A program made the position numbers and the translations under genes. This document shows, one piece after another, positions 9,447-19,788 of a DNA stretch of 64,000 bases. The notes below the pieces were generated by a model. That model was given only the letters and a program-made list of their open reading frames with translations, had not been told where the DNA came from and searched no databases. Where the stretch lies: contig NZ_SNXR01000011.1 of the NCBI RefSeq assembly GCF_004362665.1, positions 124,001 to 188,000 on the forward strand, read 5' to 3'. The number at the start of each line of letters is the position of its first letter. Positions within the stretch are counted from its first letter, which is position 1. Source of the stretch: Flavobacterium dankookense (GTDB lineage Bacteria; Bacteroidota; Bacteroidia; Flavobacteriales; Flavobacteriaceae).

Positions 9447-10580
9447 TTATTCCTCTGATTTATTTTTTAACTGCATTAATAGAGTGTAAGCACCTTTGCT
9501 TACTATTTTTCTATTAAGCAATTTTTCAGCGTTTATAATTTCGGTAAAGCCATTTTCATTTTTTCCTGCTTTTACTGAAGCCATCTCAAAAGTATGATTA
9601 TCTTTTTTTATGAAAACGTAATCAATTCCTTCATAAGTAACAATTGCATCATTTGATAAAGTTTGAACAGGTTCTCGTTTTAGTTCGATAGTAGCATTCA
9701 TATACATTCCTGGCAAAAGAGTTTTATCATAGTTGTTGAAATGACAATGTACTTGAGCACTATGCTCTTCTGACGAAATATCTTTACTAATTAAAATAAT
9801 TTCAGATTGATACTTTTTATCAGGTTGGGAATTTGTGTAAGCCATTATTTTTTGACCAATTGATAATCCGTTTATATCTTTTTCAAATATTTTTAAATTC
9901 AGGTGAATATCATCTGGGTTGATAAGTTCAAAAAGAATGTCAGATGGATTTACATACTTACCAATATTTACATTTACTTTAGATACAAAGCCGTTGATAG
10001 AAGAATAAATATTTACACTTTTAGAAATTGTTTTTTCTGTTAGCGAATTTGGATTAATGTTTATCAATCGTAATTTTTCGGCTAATGAATTGACCATGAT
10101 TCTAAGGCTTTTATATTCAGCATCAGCCATTTGAAATATTTTATCACTACTTGCTTTGTCTTTATTTAAATCCCTTTGGCGTTCATACTCTTTTTCAGCA
10201 AAAAATAATTTTGACTTTGCGGTTAAGTATTCTTGTTGCAACTGAATGTATTGTTGATCTTCCATCACGGCAATGATTTCATTTTTTTTGACAAACATAC
10301 CTGGAAGTAGTTTTGTGTATTTCAAATAACCTCCTAAAGGCATACTGATTGATATTAGATTTTGTGGAGGAACATCAATAACACCATTTGCAGTAATAGT
10401 TGCAGAAATATTTCTTTTTTCAATATTTTCAAAAGTCAATTCGGCATTTTTTAATTGTTTATCTGTAAGTGATATTATTTTTTCGGTAATAGGGTTCTTT
10501 GAAACATTTTGTTCTTCTTTCTTTGAATTGCAGCTATAACTTATTAGTAATAAAACTGCTATAATTATTTTTGTTTTCAT
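9447..10580 (-). CDS. RND efflux periplasmic adaptor (membrane fusion protein)
   Basis: 377 residues with a lipoprotein-type signal (LLLISYSCNSKK, lipobox Cys about 17). The barrel-sandwich/lipoyl halves surround a coiled hairpin (about 120-185). The C-terminal part has LLPGMYMNATIEL, typical of CzcB/CusB-like adaptors. It links the inner-membrane pump to the outer-membrane channel. It follows the pump gene by one base, so the two are translated from one message. Metal specificity not readable. Confidence 0.9.
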   Translation of the reverse strand: MKTKIIIAVLLLISYSCNSKKEEQNVSKNPITEKIISLTDKQLKNAELTFENIEKRNISATITANGVIDVPPQNLISISMPLGGYLKYTKLLPGMFVKKNEIIAVMEDQQYIQLQQEYLTAKSKLFFAEKEYERQRDLNKDKASSDKIFQMADAEYKSLRIMVNSLAEKLRLININPNSLTEKTISKSVNIYSSINGFVSKVNVNIGKYVNPSDILFELINPDDIHLNLKIFEKDINGLSIGQKIMAYTNSQPDKKYQSEIILISKDISSEEHSAQVHCHFNNYDKTLLPGMYMNATIELKREPVQTLSNDAIVTYEGIDYVFIKKDNHTFEMASVKAGKNENGFTEIINAEKLLNRKIVSKGAYTLLMQLKNKSEE

Positions 10581-10581
10581 T

Positions 10582-13500
10582 TTAATTTTTTGAAGTAAGA
10601 TAATTTAGTTCAATGATACTTTCGTTATACGTATTTACAGTATCAATAAAACTGTTATTAATGTTAATAGCTTGATTTACTAGCATTACCCAATCGAGAT
10701 AATTAATATCACCGCCTAGAAATTGACGATTTGCAGTTTCGGTAATTACTTCAGCATTTGCTAAACCAGTTTTTTCAAAATAACTGAGTTTTTCAAGGTT
10801 TTTTTCAACAGCCATTTTAGCTTGGTTCATTTGTAGTACTAGATTATTTTTTTCTTTTTGGTATTCTTCTTCGGCTATTTGTTCTTGTATTTTTGCAGCT
10901 TTAATTTTAGCTGTTTGAAAACCACCAAACAATGGAATGCCAATTCCAATTTGCGCCGAATGAAATCTAGTTGACTTGTCATATAAAATATTATTTGCAC
11001 CTGTTCCAGTTATAGACATGTTATTGTAACCAAGAGTAAGAATAGGTAATTTTCGTGCTTTTTCTAATTGAGTTTGTGCTGTTGCTGAAGCTTTTTGTTG
11101 TTCCATTGTTTGTAACATTGGATGTTGCTCAATAGAGTTTTCTGCCACTATATCAATATTGACAATTTTAATAGAATTAGCCACTGGCATAACAATGTTT
11201 TCTGAATTTAAAAGCAATTGGAATTTGCTAATCCATAATTCTTTATCTTGTTGAAGTTGTAGTAATTGGATTTTTAATAACCCTAATTGAGTTTCAGCAG
11301 TAGTTTTTTCTAAAATATTACTTTCGCCTTTTTGTAAACGTAAAGATGACTTTCTTAAAAATTCAGAATACAAAGTGTCACTTTTTTGTAATAATTTTTC
11401 TTTTTCAGTCAATAGTAGAATGGCATAAAAAGTGTGAGTAACCTCTTTTTTTAATGCTGTTTCTTTGAGTAAAACTAATGCAGAAGCCATTTTCCATTCT
11501 GATGTTAGCATTTTTTTCTGTCTGTTATATACAGTAGGAAATTCAAATGATTGCGAAATCCCAAAACGATTATCGGTATAATTACTATTGATTTGTCCAA
11601 ATTCTGAATTGATATTCGTTGTTGGTAAATTGGTTGCTGTATTGATTAATTTTTTTTGGTAATCAGATTTTAAGCGTTCAATTTTTATCGATTTATTATT
11701 CTTTAGGGCAAGTGTAATAGCTTCGTCTAGCGTTATTTTGTTTTGTGCATTTGCTGGAACAACAGCTAACGAAAATAACAAAAGCAAAATAGTTGTTTTA
11801 GTGATAGTCTTCATTTTAAATCCTTTTTCAAAAGTTACATAAAGTATGGGTAATACAAAAAGTGTCAATAAAGTGGCAATCATCAGTCCGCCAATAACCA
11901 CTGTAGCTAATGGTCGTTGCACTTCAGCACCTGAACCGTTGCTGATAGCCATAGGAAGAAAGCCTAACGATGCTACAAATGCTGTCATCAGTACTGGTCG
12001 TAAACGCACTTTAGTTCCCATTAATACAATTCGATTTAAATCGTCCATGCCTTCTGCTTTTAAACGATTAAATTCAGATACTAGTACTATACCATTTAGT
12101 ACCGCAACACCAAAAAGCGCAATAAAACCAATTCCTGCACTTATGCTAAAAGGCATTCCTCTTAAAGCCAGAAAAAATATACCACCAATAGCCGAAAGTG
12201 GGATAGCTGAATAAATTAATAGACCGTGTTTTACTGATTTAAAAGCAAAAAACAGCAAAATAAATATCAGTAGTAATGATATTGGTACAGCAATCATTAA
12301 TCTGTTTTTTGCTTTATTTAAATTTTCAAATGTTCCTCCATAAGTAGTGTAATAACCTACTGGAAGTTTAATTTTTTTGTCAACTTTAGTTTTTAATTCG
12401 TCAACAATACTTTCAACGTCACGACCTTCAACATTAAACCCTACAACAATTCTTCTTTTTGCATCTTCACGTTGAATTTGATTTGGACCATTTTTTATAG
12501 CTACATCTGCTAGTAGTGATAAAGGAATTTGTGTTCCTTGTGGAGTAGGAATTAAAAGGTTTCTAACATCTTCTATGTCTTTTCGTTTGTTATTGTCTAA
12601 GCGAACAACTAGCTCAAATCTTTTTTCTCCTTCAAAAACTAATCCTGTACTCTGTCCAGCAAAAGCGGTGTTTACTACTCGATTAATGTCATTAATATTT
12701 AAATGATATTGTGAAATAATTGAACGGTTATATTCAATAATTACTTGTGGCATACCAGTTACTGGTTCAACAAATAAATCTTTTGCACCTTCAACAGTAT
12801 TGACAATTTTTCCCAGTTTTTCTGCATATAAAGCCAAAGAGTCTAGGTTTTCACCAAATATTTTACAAACCACATCCTGTCTTGCACCAGTCATTAACTC
12901 ATTAAATCGCATCTGTACTGGATACTGAAAACCAGCAGTTATTCCTGGAACTTCTTGCAGTGCTTTACCCATTTTTTCGGCTAATTCGTCAAATGTTGTT
13001 GCAGAAGTCCATTCAGATTTGTCTTTAAGAATTACCATCATATCGCTAGCTTCCATCGGCATTGGATCTGTTGGCACTTCACCGCTTCCTATTTTGGTTA
13101 CTACTTTTTCTACTTCAGGAAATTGACTTTTGAGAATATGTGCTGCTTTCTGTGTGCTTTCAATTGTAGTGCTAAGATTACTACCAGTTAAAACCCTTGT
13201 GTCAACAGCAAAATCACCTTCTTCAAGTGCCGGAATAAATTCGCCTCCTAAAGAACTTAATATTATAATAGCACTAATAAATAATGTTATAACAATTCCT
13301 ATTATAACTTTAGGAATATTTAAAGCACTTTGCAACCAATGTTGGTATTTGCGTTCAACTTTAAACATTAATCGGTCTGAAAAATTTGGTTCGTGCTTGA
13401 TTTTTTTACTCAAAAATAAAGCACTCATCATCGGAATGTAAGTGAGTGATAAAAGGAATGCTCCCAAAAGAGCAAAAGCAACAGTTTGTGCCATTGGTTT

Positions 13501-14931
13501 GAACATTTTTCCTTCAATTCCCTCAAGAGTAAAAATAGGTAGATATACAATTAAAATTATAATTTGACCAAATACTGCGCTATTCATCATTTTTCCAGCA
13601 GCACTTTTTACTTCTTCATCCATCTTGTTTTGTGATAGACTATTCAAACTATTAAATTTCTTGCTGTGGCTAAGTTGATGCATCACTGCTTCTACAATAA
13701 TGACAGCACCATCTACAATCAATCCAAAGTCTAAAGCACCTAAACTCATTAAGTTTCCACTAACACCAAACGTGTTCATCAAAATAATAGCAAAAAGCAT
13801 TGCGAGTGGAATTACTGAAGCTACAATTAAACCTGCTCTAAAGTTTCCGAGAAAAAGAACCAAAACAAAAATGACTATAAGCGCACCTTCCATTAAATTT
13901 TTTTCAACAGTTCCAATAGCGTTGTTCACCATTTTAGTGCGGTCAAGAAATGGTTCAATAGTCACACCTTTGGGCAAAGTTTTTTTAATTTGTTCTATAC
14001 GGTCTTTAACATCTTTGATTACATCACTACTGTTGGCACCTTTAAGCATCATTACTATTGCACCAGCAACTTCACCTTCATCATTGTAACACATTGCACC
14101 ATATCGAGTAGCATATCCAGTTGTAACTTTTGCAATATCTTTTAAGAATAATGGTGTTCCACTTGGAGATGATTTTACGGCTATATTTTCAATATCTTCA
14201 ATTTTCCCAATTAATCCTTCACTTCTTATAAATAAATTAGTTGCTCCTTTTTCAATATAAGCACCACCAGTATTTTGATTGTTTTTTTCTAAAGCGGTAA
14301 AAACATCTTCAATTGTTAAACCATGAGAGTGTAGTTTATTAGGTTCAATTACAACTTCAAATTGTTTTAATTTTCCACCAAAACTACTGACTTCAGCAAC
14401 GCCTTTCACGCCTAAAAGTTGCCTACGAACAGTCCAATCTTGAATGGTTCTCAATTCGGTTTCATCATATTGGTCTTCATACCCTTTTTCTGGACGAACC
14501 ATATATTGGTAAATTTCTCCTAATCCTGTAGAAACTGGACCAAGTTCTGGAGTTCCAATGCCTGTGGGAATTTGATTTTGTACTTGTTGTAATCGTTCCG
14601 CAACTTGTTGTCTTGCCCAATAAATATCGGTTTCATCATCAAAAACGATAGTCACTAATGATAATCCAAACCTAGAAAAACTTCTAATTTCTTTTAAACC
14701 AGAAATATTATTGTTTGCCTGTTCAATGGGAAAAGTAACCAAACGTTCGATATCGGTAGCACCAAAAGAAGGTGCAATTGTGATGACTTGAACCTGATTA
14801 TTAGTTATATCAGGAACAGCATCAATTGGTAATTTAGTGGTTTCATATATACCATATAGTAATAACCCTATGGTAAATAAACCAACTATAAGCTTATTCG
14901 CTATGGAAAAAGCAATAATTTTATTTAACAT
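10582..14931 (-). CDS. CzcA/CusA-type heavy-metal RND pump fused to a TolC-like channel
   Basis: 1449 residues: a full HME-RND pump (about 1-1036, twelve transmembrane helices) followed in the same frame by an outer-membrane efflux protein (about 1040-1449). The pump has FGATDIERLVTFPIE near the N-terminus and DFGLIVDGAVIIVEAV in helix 4, closer to the Czc-type motif than to that of CusA. Residues 1040-1063 (MKTITKTTILLLLFSLAVV...) look like a complete signal peptide, so the second half was once a separate gene with its start at 11814. The TolC part shows ITLDEAITLALKNN and two coiled-coil repeats. This pump-channel fusion is known from Bacteroidota. It presumably exports divalent metal ions with the adaptor encoded downstream. 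Confidence 0.93.
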   Translation of the reverse strand: MLNKIIAFSIANKLIVGLFTIGLLLYGIYETTKLPIDAVPDITNNQVQVITIAPSFGATDIERLVTFPIEQANNNISGLKEIRSFSRFGLSLVTIVFDDETDIYWARQQVAERLQQVQNQIPTGIGTPELGPVSTGLGEIYQYMVRPEKGYEDQYDETELRTIQDWTVRRQLLGVKGVAEVSSFGGKLKQFEVVIEPNKLHSHGLTIEDVFTALEKNNQNTGGAYIEKGATNLFIRSEGLIGKIEDIENIAVKSSPSGTPLFLKDIAKVTTGYATRYGAMCYNDEGEVAGAIVMMLKGANSSDVIKDVKDRIEQIKKTLPKGVTIEPFLDRTKMVNNAIGTVEKNLMEGALIVIFVLVLFLGNFRAGLIVASVIPLAMLFAIILMNTFGVSGNLMSLGALDFGLIVDGAVIIVEAVMHQLSHSKKFNSLNSLSQNKMDEEVKSAAGKMMNSAVFGQIIILIVYLPIFTLEGIEGKMFKPMAQTVAFALLGAFLLSLTYIPMMSALFLSKKIKHEPNFSDRLMFKVERKYQHWLQSALNIPKVIIGIVITLFISAIIILSSLGGEFIPALEEGDFAVDTRVLTGSNLSTTIESTQKAAHILKSQFPEVEKVVTKIGSGEVPTDPMPMEASDMMVILKDKSEWTSATTFDELAEKMGKALQEVPGITAGFQYPVQMRFNELMTGARQDVVCKIFGENLDSLALYAEKLGKIVNTVEGAKDLFVEPVTGMPQVIIEYNRSIISQYHLNINDINRVVNTAFAGQSTGLVFEGEKRFELVVRLDNNKRKDIEDVRNLLIPTPQGTQIPLSLLADVAIKNGPNQIQREDAKRRIVVGFNVEGRDVESIVDELKTKVDKKIKLPVGYYTTYGGTFENLNKAKNRLMIAVPISLLLIFILLFFAFKSVKHGLLIYSAIPLSAIGGIFFLALRGMPFSISAGIGFIALFGVAVLNGIVLVSEFNRLKAEGMDDLNRIVLMGTKVRLRPVLMTAFVASLGFLPMAISNGSGAEVQRPLATVVIGGLMIATLLTLFVLPILYVTFEKGFKMKTITKTTILLLLFSLAVVPANAQNKITLDEAITLALKNNKSIKIERLKSDYQKKLINTATNLPTTNINSEFGQINSNYTDNRFGISQSFEFPTVYNRQKKMLTSEWKMASALVLLKETALKKEVTHTFYAILLLTEKEKLLQKSDTLYSEFLRKSSLRLQKGESNILEKTTAETQLGLLKIQLLQLQQDKELWISKFQLLLNSENIVMPVANSIKIVNIDIVAENSIEQHPMLQTMEQQKASATAQTQLEKARKLPILTLGYNNMSITGTGANNILYDKSTRFHSAQIGIGIPLFGGFQTAKIKAAKIQEQIAEEEYQKEKNNLVLQMNQAKMAVEKNLEKLSYFEKTGLANAEVITETANRQFLGGDINYLDWVMLVNQAININNSFIDTVNTYNESIIELNYLTSKN

Positions 14932-14999
14932 GATTTATAAATAACTTAATTAATATTCAGTAAAGTAGCGATAATTGAAAAGTGAATTATCTTAAATAT

Positions 15000-15383
15000 T
15001 TAAGCTATTTTAGGTGGTTGCCAAATCGAACTGTGGCTGGAAGAAATGAAGCAATTTCGATAAAAATTATTTTTTACCTTGTCTTCTTTTTTAAATTTAA
15101 AATTAACTAATTCAAAGTTATCGTTTGGAATAAGTGTTATTGTGGAAAAACTACTATTATCTATACTTTTGAAAGGTAATTTCATATCTTCATCTCTGTC
15201 TGAATCATTAACATCACCATGAGCATAATGCATACAAAGAAAAGTCCAAAGATTAATTGACTTATCTTCTTCTTTATGATTGTAAAAGTGATCTATCAAA
15301 ACAGGAAGTTTGAACAACTCAAAACATTCGGTTGATGAAAACATATAAAGCGATAAAAAAGCTATTGCTAGTAGTTTACGCAT
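15000..15383 (-). CDS. Small exported protein upstream of the metal efflux pump
   Basis: 127 residues from the ATG at 15383; a longer in-frame start at 15419 would put a charged stretch before the signal peptide and is less likely. Signal sequence MRKLLAIAFLSLYMFSS, then LFKLPVLIDHFYNHKEE and TFLCMHYAHGDVND, which contain several His, Asp and Cys residues. Proteins of this type often precede CzcA-like operons in Bacteroidota. A metal-related periplasmic role is an inference; no domain was recognised. Confidence 0.7.
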   Translation of the reverse strand: MRKLLAIAFLSLYMFSSTECFELFKLPVLIDHFYNHKEEDKSINLWTFLCMHYAHGDVNDSDRDEDMKLPFKSIDNSSFSTITLIPNDNFELVNFKFKKEDKVKNNFYRNCFISSSHSSIWQPPKIA

Positions 15384-15416
15384 GAAATTTTTTTTTTTGG
15401 AACAAAAAATACTAAA

Positions 15417-15424
15417 CAAATTTA
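15417..15424 (-). promoter_or_regulatory. -7 box of the efflux operon promoter
   Basis: On the minus strand TAAATTTG matches TAnnTTTG, 33 bases ahead of the ATG at 15383. No convincing -33 TTTG was found at the usual distance. Confidence 0.45.
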
Positions 15425-15763
15425 TGAATTTTTGTTCATCATTCTTATTTCGGAAGCTACTTTATACTTAATCTAAGTAAATGAGATTTGCATTAAATCA
15501 TTAAAGGGATAGTGACAATAAAAAGAAGACGAATTGATTGGTAAAGAGCGACAGGATTTATAGCTCTTTTTTCTATTGGTCTCATTGATAATTAACAATA
15601 TGCACTATAGCTATATACTACTTTTAAAAAGTAAATCTGTAGTAAATAAAGATAATTGAAATTGTAGTCTTTTTTTTTCAAAATATAAATAGTAGCTTTA
15701 CTTCATAATAATTTCAAGTATAAATGGTATAACATGCAACTTGATGCAAAAAAAAATCTAATT

Positions 15764-16249
15764 ATGGCGAATATCAATTACAACAGAATTAATGTGGTAC
15801 TTCCAGAAGCAGATACCGACAGTATGCTTCAAGACATTGCTGCCTTTATTTCTAAAATTCCAGAGTGTGGCGGACTTACTCCAGAAGAGCGAAAAAAGTT
15901 AAAAACAATAGATGTTGCCAATAAAATTTTTTCCGAGAATGTGCTAAACGCTGCCAAAACCTTGCCTGATGTATTGCCTACTTACATTGATTTATCTTCA
16001 TTAGAAAATGATTTGAAGGTATTTACTCAGTTAGACCAACTAGAATCGGTTCTTCTGCAAGGCTTAAAAAAACTACAAGATGCTAAACGAATTGCTGGAC
16101 ACGAAGCCTATATGACGTCTAATGTTACCTATGAATTCATAAAGAATGCTTCCAAAGTAGGTGTGCCAGGAACCAAGAGTGCTTATGAAACCTTAAAAGC
16201 ACGCTATACTAGTAAAAATCAAGGTAAAAACAGTGATGATATTATATAA
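15764..16249 (+). CDS. Conserved-looking hypothetical protein
   Basis: 161 residues from ATG 15764 (an upstream in-frame ATG at 15734 would add ten residues). No signal peptide or membrane helix. The protein looks all-helical, with LTPEERKKLKTID near residue 45 and a C-terminal KSAYETLKARY. Not recognised. It is preceded by 340 bp without genes. In that stretch there is a hairpin with a T-run near 15543-15572 and a TAGCTTTA element at 15693-15700 that could be its -7 box. The 22-bp repeat array follows it. Confidence 0.7.
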   Translation: MANINYNRINVVLPEADTDSMLQDIAAFISKIPECGGLTPEERKKLKTIDVANKIFSENVLNAAKTLPDVLPTYIDLSSLENDLKVFTQLDQLESVLLQGLKKLQDAKRIAGHEAYMTSNVTYEFIKNASKVGVPGTKSAYETLKARYTSKNQGKNSDDII

Positions 16250-16285
16250 GTGAATATAAAATTCACTTTAATCAACTTTTAATTA

Positions 16286-16439
16286 TAATTAATACTGTTT
16301 TATATTGTAATTAATAAACTATTTAAATATAATAAATACTATTGTATGTAATAATTAATACTATATTTAATAGTAATTAATATAATTTTTTGTAGTAATT
16401 ATTATAATAATAAATAGTAATTAATATAGTAAAAAGTTA
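16286..16439 (+). repeat. 22-bp tandem array, seven copies, iteron-like
   Basis: Seven units start at 16286, 16308, 16330, 16352, 16374, 16396 and 16418, an exact 22-bp period. Each opens with TAATTAATA (copies 3 and 6 have one mismatch) followed by 13 variable A/T-rich bases. Two helical turns per unit puts all cores on the same face of the DNA. The array ends about 19 bp before the TACTTTTG -7 box of the HTH-like gene, so it covers the place where a regulator would bind. Confidence 0.85.
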
Positions 16440-16457
16440 AGTTTTAATAAAAATAAG

Positions 16458-16465
16458 TACTTTTG
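16458..16465 (+). promoter_or_regulatory. -7 box for the HTH-like gene
   Basis: TACTTTTG matches TAnnTTTG and lies 23 bp before the ATG at 16489. The last 22-bp repeat runs into the -33 region, suggesting control by whatever binds the array. Confidence 0.55.
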
Positions 16466-16488
16466 TTTAATTTTAAAAGCATAATGAC

Positions 16489-16830
16489 ATGACAAATCAA
16501 CAATTGAATGTTGGCGCAATACTAACCAACTATATAGAAGCTAAAAGGATACGACGAGCAGCCTTAGCCCGAAAAATGGGGATATTGTTGCAATCACTTT
16601 TAAGTTATCAAAAAAAGGCAAGCCTCCAAACGGATAAATTATGGGAACTAAGTCATGCTTTAGAACATAATTTTTTTGCAGATATAGCCAATCAATTGCC
16701 TACCAAATACACAACAACCATTAATGCACAAGCAGAAAGCCAACAGAAAATTGCCGACCTCGAATTAGAAATCGAGAAGCTAAAAATTGAAAAGGAAGTG
16801 TTGATGGATATTGTAAAGGCTAAATTGTAG
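16489..16830 (+). CDS. HTH (Xre-like) protein with C-terminal coiled coil
   Basis: 113 residues. About 8-65 form a helix-turn-helix-like region (VGAILTNYIEAKRIRRAALARKM...), a degenerate Xre/Cro-like fold. Residues 85-113 are a heptad-rich coiled coil (IADLELEIEKLKIEKEVL) suited to dimerisation. A DNA-binding role is an inference. The seven-copy repeat directly upstream is an obvious candidate target. Downstream, 313 bp to the next gene hold nothing recognisable apart from its promoter. Confidence 0.7.
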   Translation: MTNQQLNVGAILTNYIEAKRIRRAALARKMGILLQSLLSYQKKASLQTDKLWELSHALEHNFFADIANQLPTKYTTTINAQAESQQKIADLELEIEKLKIEKEVLMDIVKAKL

Positions 16831-17114
16831 TACGCTGCATTTTTTTATAAAAAAATGGACGAATTGAATGGGTTTTGGGTGTTTTTAGGATTAATTAAGT
16901 TAGGAAATTTTAGAGTGCTTAGTTAACATAGTAACTAAAAGAGTGGGGAAAGTAAGGAGACTTCGCAGAGCTTGGGTACCATTTATTCATTTAGTTAATT
17001 ATAATAACAAGCAAAATAAAAACAAGAGTATTATTAATTTAGATTTTGTAATCATTTGTGTAAAAATTAAATAAAAAGAAAAGTTTTATAAAAGTTATCG
17101 AATTTTTTCTATTT

Positions 17115-17123
17115 TAGCTTTTG
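17115..17123 (+). promoter_or_regulatory. -7-like element for the lipocalin-like gene
   Basis: TAGCTTTTG resembles TAnnTTTG with one extra T, 20 bp ahead of the ATG at 17144. The preceding 280 bp otherwise show no feature. Confidence 0.35.
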
Positions 17124-17143
17124 AATTTAAACCTAATCTAATT

Positions 17144-17563
17144 ATGAAAAAATTATTTTTATTTGCTTTTGTTTCATTATCACTATTTTCATCTTGTTCT
17201 TCAGATGATTCAATAAATGTTACAGAGGAAAAATTGGCAAAAAAATGGTATTACAAAAGTTATAAAGTAAATGGAACTACAGAAGCTTATGACCACCTTT
17301 CATGTGGAAAGGATTACATTGAGCTTTTACCGGATGGAATTTACAGAGAGTTTTATATAAATGATTGTAATCCAACAGTTTCAGGCACTTCTACTGGAAG
17401 TTGGATTATAGATGGAACTACAATAGCCATTGCAATTGAAGGTGATAGCTATAGTGGTAAAATAACAAAACTAAGTGCTACAGACTTACAGATAAAAGCT
17501 ACTACTGATTTCGATGAAGATGGAGAAGACGAAGTTGTATTACTAAATTACACAAGTAATTAA
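17144..17563 (+). CDS. Lipocalin-like lipoprotein
   Basis: 139 residues with a lipoprotein signal (FVSLSLFSSCSSDD, Cys about 19) followed by a negatively charged stretch, the Bacteroidota surface-export type. The mature part has the lipocalin-like layout: KLAKKWYYKSYK, then DYIELLPDGIYRE, GSWIIDGTTIAI, and alternating strands to the end. Ligand unknown. Another protein of similar design lies at 47302-47739. A strong terminator follows. Confidence 0.75.
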   Translation: MKKLFLFAFVSLSLFSSCSSDDSINVTEEKLAKKWYYKSYKVNGTTEAYDHLSCGKDYIELLPDGIYREFYINDCNPTVSGTSTGSWIIDGTTIAIAIEGDSYSGKITKLSATDLQIKATTDFDEDGEDEVVLLNYTSN

Positions 17564-17587
17564 TTATTAAAAACTTAAATAAAAAAA

Positions 17588-17619
17588 AACATTAACAGTC
17601 AGTTAATGTTTTTTTTTAT
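17588..17619. terminator. Bidirectional terminator
   Basis: AACATTAAC-agtca-GTTAATGTT flanked by A9 and T9. It serves the converging lipocalin-like gene and the mutase gene. Confidence 0.85.
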
Positions 17620-17627
17620 GTTAATAA

Positions 17628-19766
17628 TCAATCCTCCATCAAAACCTCCAAAATACTAATTGCTGCTTCACTAATTTTAGTTCCAGGACCAAAAACGGCA
17701 ACTGCACCAGCATCAAAAAGGAACTGGTAATCTTGCGCAGGAATTACACCACCAACAATGACCATAATATCTTCGCGTCCGTATTTTTTTAGTTCTTCAA
17801 TAACTTGTGGTACTAGCGTTTTGTGTCCAGCAGCCAATGAAGAAACTCCAAGAATGTGAACGTCGTTTTCTACGGCTTGTTTCGCCGCTTCGGCAGGTGT
17901 TTGAAATAATGGTCCAATGTCTACGTCAAAACCTACGTCGGCATAACCTGTGGCAACTACTTTGGCACCGCGATCGTGTCCGTCTTGTCCCATTTTAGCA
18001 ATCATAATTCTAGGACGACGACCTTCTTTTTTGGCGAAGGCATCGGCTAGTTGTTTTGCTTTTTCAAAACTTTCGTCGTTTTTTATTTCTTTACTATACA
18101 CGCCGCTAAAACTTCTAATTTGTGCTTTATATCTTCCGAAAACTGCTTCCAAAGCATCACTAATTTCACCCAATGTGGCTCTGTTTCTTGCTGCTTCTAC
18201 TGCCAAATCTAATAAATTATTTTTATTGTCATTCGCATGCATGTGGGAATTAGCACAATCGGTCAATTTTGCTAAACATTCGGCAACTTTGGTGTTATCT
18301 CGTGTGGCTTTTATTTGTGTCAAACGCTCAATTTGTTGCTTGCGCACCATATCGTTATCGACATCCAAAATCTGTAATGGATCTTCTTTTTCTAATCTGA
18401 ATTTGTTAACGCCAACAATAATATCTTGACTGCTGTCAATTCTGGCTTGTTTTCGAGCGGCAGCTTCTTCAATACGTAATTTCGGAATTCCAGCTTCGAT
18501 GGCTTTGGTCATTCCGCCTAATTCTTCTACTTCTTCGATAAGTTTCCAAGCGTTTTGTGCGATTTCGTTGGTCAAACTTTCAACATAATAACTTCCTGCC
18601 CAAGGATCAACTGTTTTGCAAATTTTGGTTTCTTCTTGTAAAAATATTTGGGTATTTCTAGCAATTCTAGCTGAGAAATCGGTTGGTAACGCAATGGCTT
18701 CGTCTAGTGCGTTGGTGTGTAATGATTGTGTTCCACCAAAGGCTGCTGCTGCTGCTTCAATGGCAGTTCGAGCCACATTATTAAAAGGATCTTGCTCGGT
18801 TAAACTCCAACCTGATGTTTGGCAATGGGTTCGCAATGCCAAAGATTTTTCGTCTTGTGGATTGAATTGTTTTAGCAATTTTGCCCATAACATTCGTCCA
18901 GCACGCATTTTGGCGATTTCCATAAAATGGTTCATTCCAATTGCCCAGAAAAAAGATAGGCGAGGAGCGAACTCATCGATTTTCATTCCGGTTGCTAAAC
19001 CTGTTCGGATGTATTCTAAACCGTCTGCTAAAGTGTACGCCAACTCAATATCGGCAGTTGCTCCAGCTTCTTGCATGTGATAGCCCGAAATAGATATCGA
19101 GTTGAATTTTGGCATTTTTTTGCTTGTATATTCAAAAATATCAGCAATGATTTTCATCGAAGGTGTTGGCGGATAGATGTAGGTATTTCGAACCATGAAT
19201 TCCTTCAAAATATCGTTTTGAATGGTTCCTGAAAGTAATTCGGGTGCAACACCTTGTTCTTCTGCGGCAACAATGTAAAATGCCATGATTGGTAAAACCG
19301 CACCATTCATAGTCATGGAAACCGACATTTCATCGAGTGGAATTTGGTCGAATAGTATTTTCATATCTTCCACCGAATCGATGGCAACACCAGCTTTTCC
19401 TACGTCGCCAAAAACGCGTTCGTGATCAGAATCGTAACCTCTGTGAGTCGCTAAATCGAATGCTACTGAAAGACCTTTTTGTCCAGCAGCAAGATTTCTT
19501 CTGTAGAAAGCGTTACTTTCTTCGGCAGTTGAAAATCCTGCGTATTGGCGAATGGTCCAAGGACGACGAACGTACATGGTAGCATAAGGTCCGCGAAGAT
19601 TAGGTGCAAATCCTGCTCCAAAACCAATGTGTTCTAAGTTTTCAATATCTTCTTTAGAATAACTTGGTTTTATTTCAATGTCTTCTGCAGTGAGGAAAAT
19701 TTTATCTTCCGATTTTACACTTTTTGCTTCTGACTTTAACTTTATATGTTGGATATTTTTTCTCAT
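17628..19766 (-). CDS. mutB: Methylmalonyl-CoA mutase large subunit
   Basis: 712 residues, family length. The TIM-barrel part has [20 protein letters not shown] and [15 protein letters not shown]. The C-terminal cobalamin-binding domain has [11 protein letters not shown] (the DxHxxG motif whose His coordinates cobalt). It isomerises methylmalonyl-CoA and succinyl-CoA with adenosylcobalamin. The small subunit is encoded upstream in the same transcript, with a small unknown gene in between. Confidence 0.97.
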   Translation of the reverse strand: MRKNIQHIKLKSEAKSVKSEDKIFLTAEDIEIKPSYSKEDIENLEHIGFGAGFAPNLRGPYATMYVRRPWTIRQYAGFSTAEESNAFYRRNLAAGQKGLSVAFDLATHRGYDSDHERVFGDVGKAGVAIDSVEDMKILFDQIPLDEMSVSMTMNGAVLPIMAFYIVAAEEQGVAPELLSGTIQNDILKEFMVRNTYIYPPTPSMKIIADIFEYTSKKMPKFNSISISGYHMQEAGATADIELAYTLADGLEYIRTGLATGMKIDEFAPRLSFFWAIGMNHFMEIAKMRAGRMLWAKLLKQFNPQDEKSLALRTHCQTSGWSLTEQDPFNNVARTAIEAAAAAFGGTQSLHTNALDEAIALPTDFSARIARNTQIFLQEETKICKTVDPWAGSYYVESLTNEIAQNAWKLIEEVEELGGMTKAIEAGIPKLRIEEAAARKQARIDSSQDIIVGVNKFRLEKEDPLQILDVDNDMVRKQQIERLTQIKATRDNTKVAECLAKLTDCANSHMHANDNKNNLLDLAVEAARNRATLGEISDALEAVFGRYKAQIRSFSGVYSKEIKNDESFEKAKQLADAFAKKEGRRPRIMIAKMGQDGHDRGAKVVATGYADVGFDVDIGPLFQTPAEAAKQAVENDVHILGVSSLAAGHKTLVPQVIEELKKYGREDIMVIVGGVIPAQDYQFLFDAGAVAVFGPGTKISEAAISILEVLMED

Positions 19767-19788
19767 TTTTTATTTGAGATAATCTTGA

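Noticed and set aside
16286-16439. CRISPR array
   Set aside because: Units are contiguous at 22 bp with no unique spacers of CRISPR length and no cas genes; the same holds for both 21-bp arrays.
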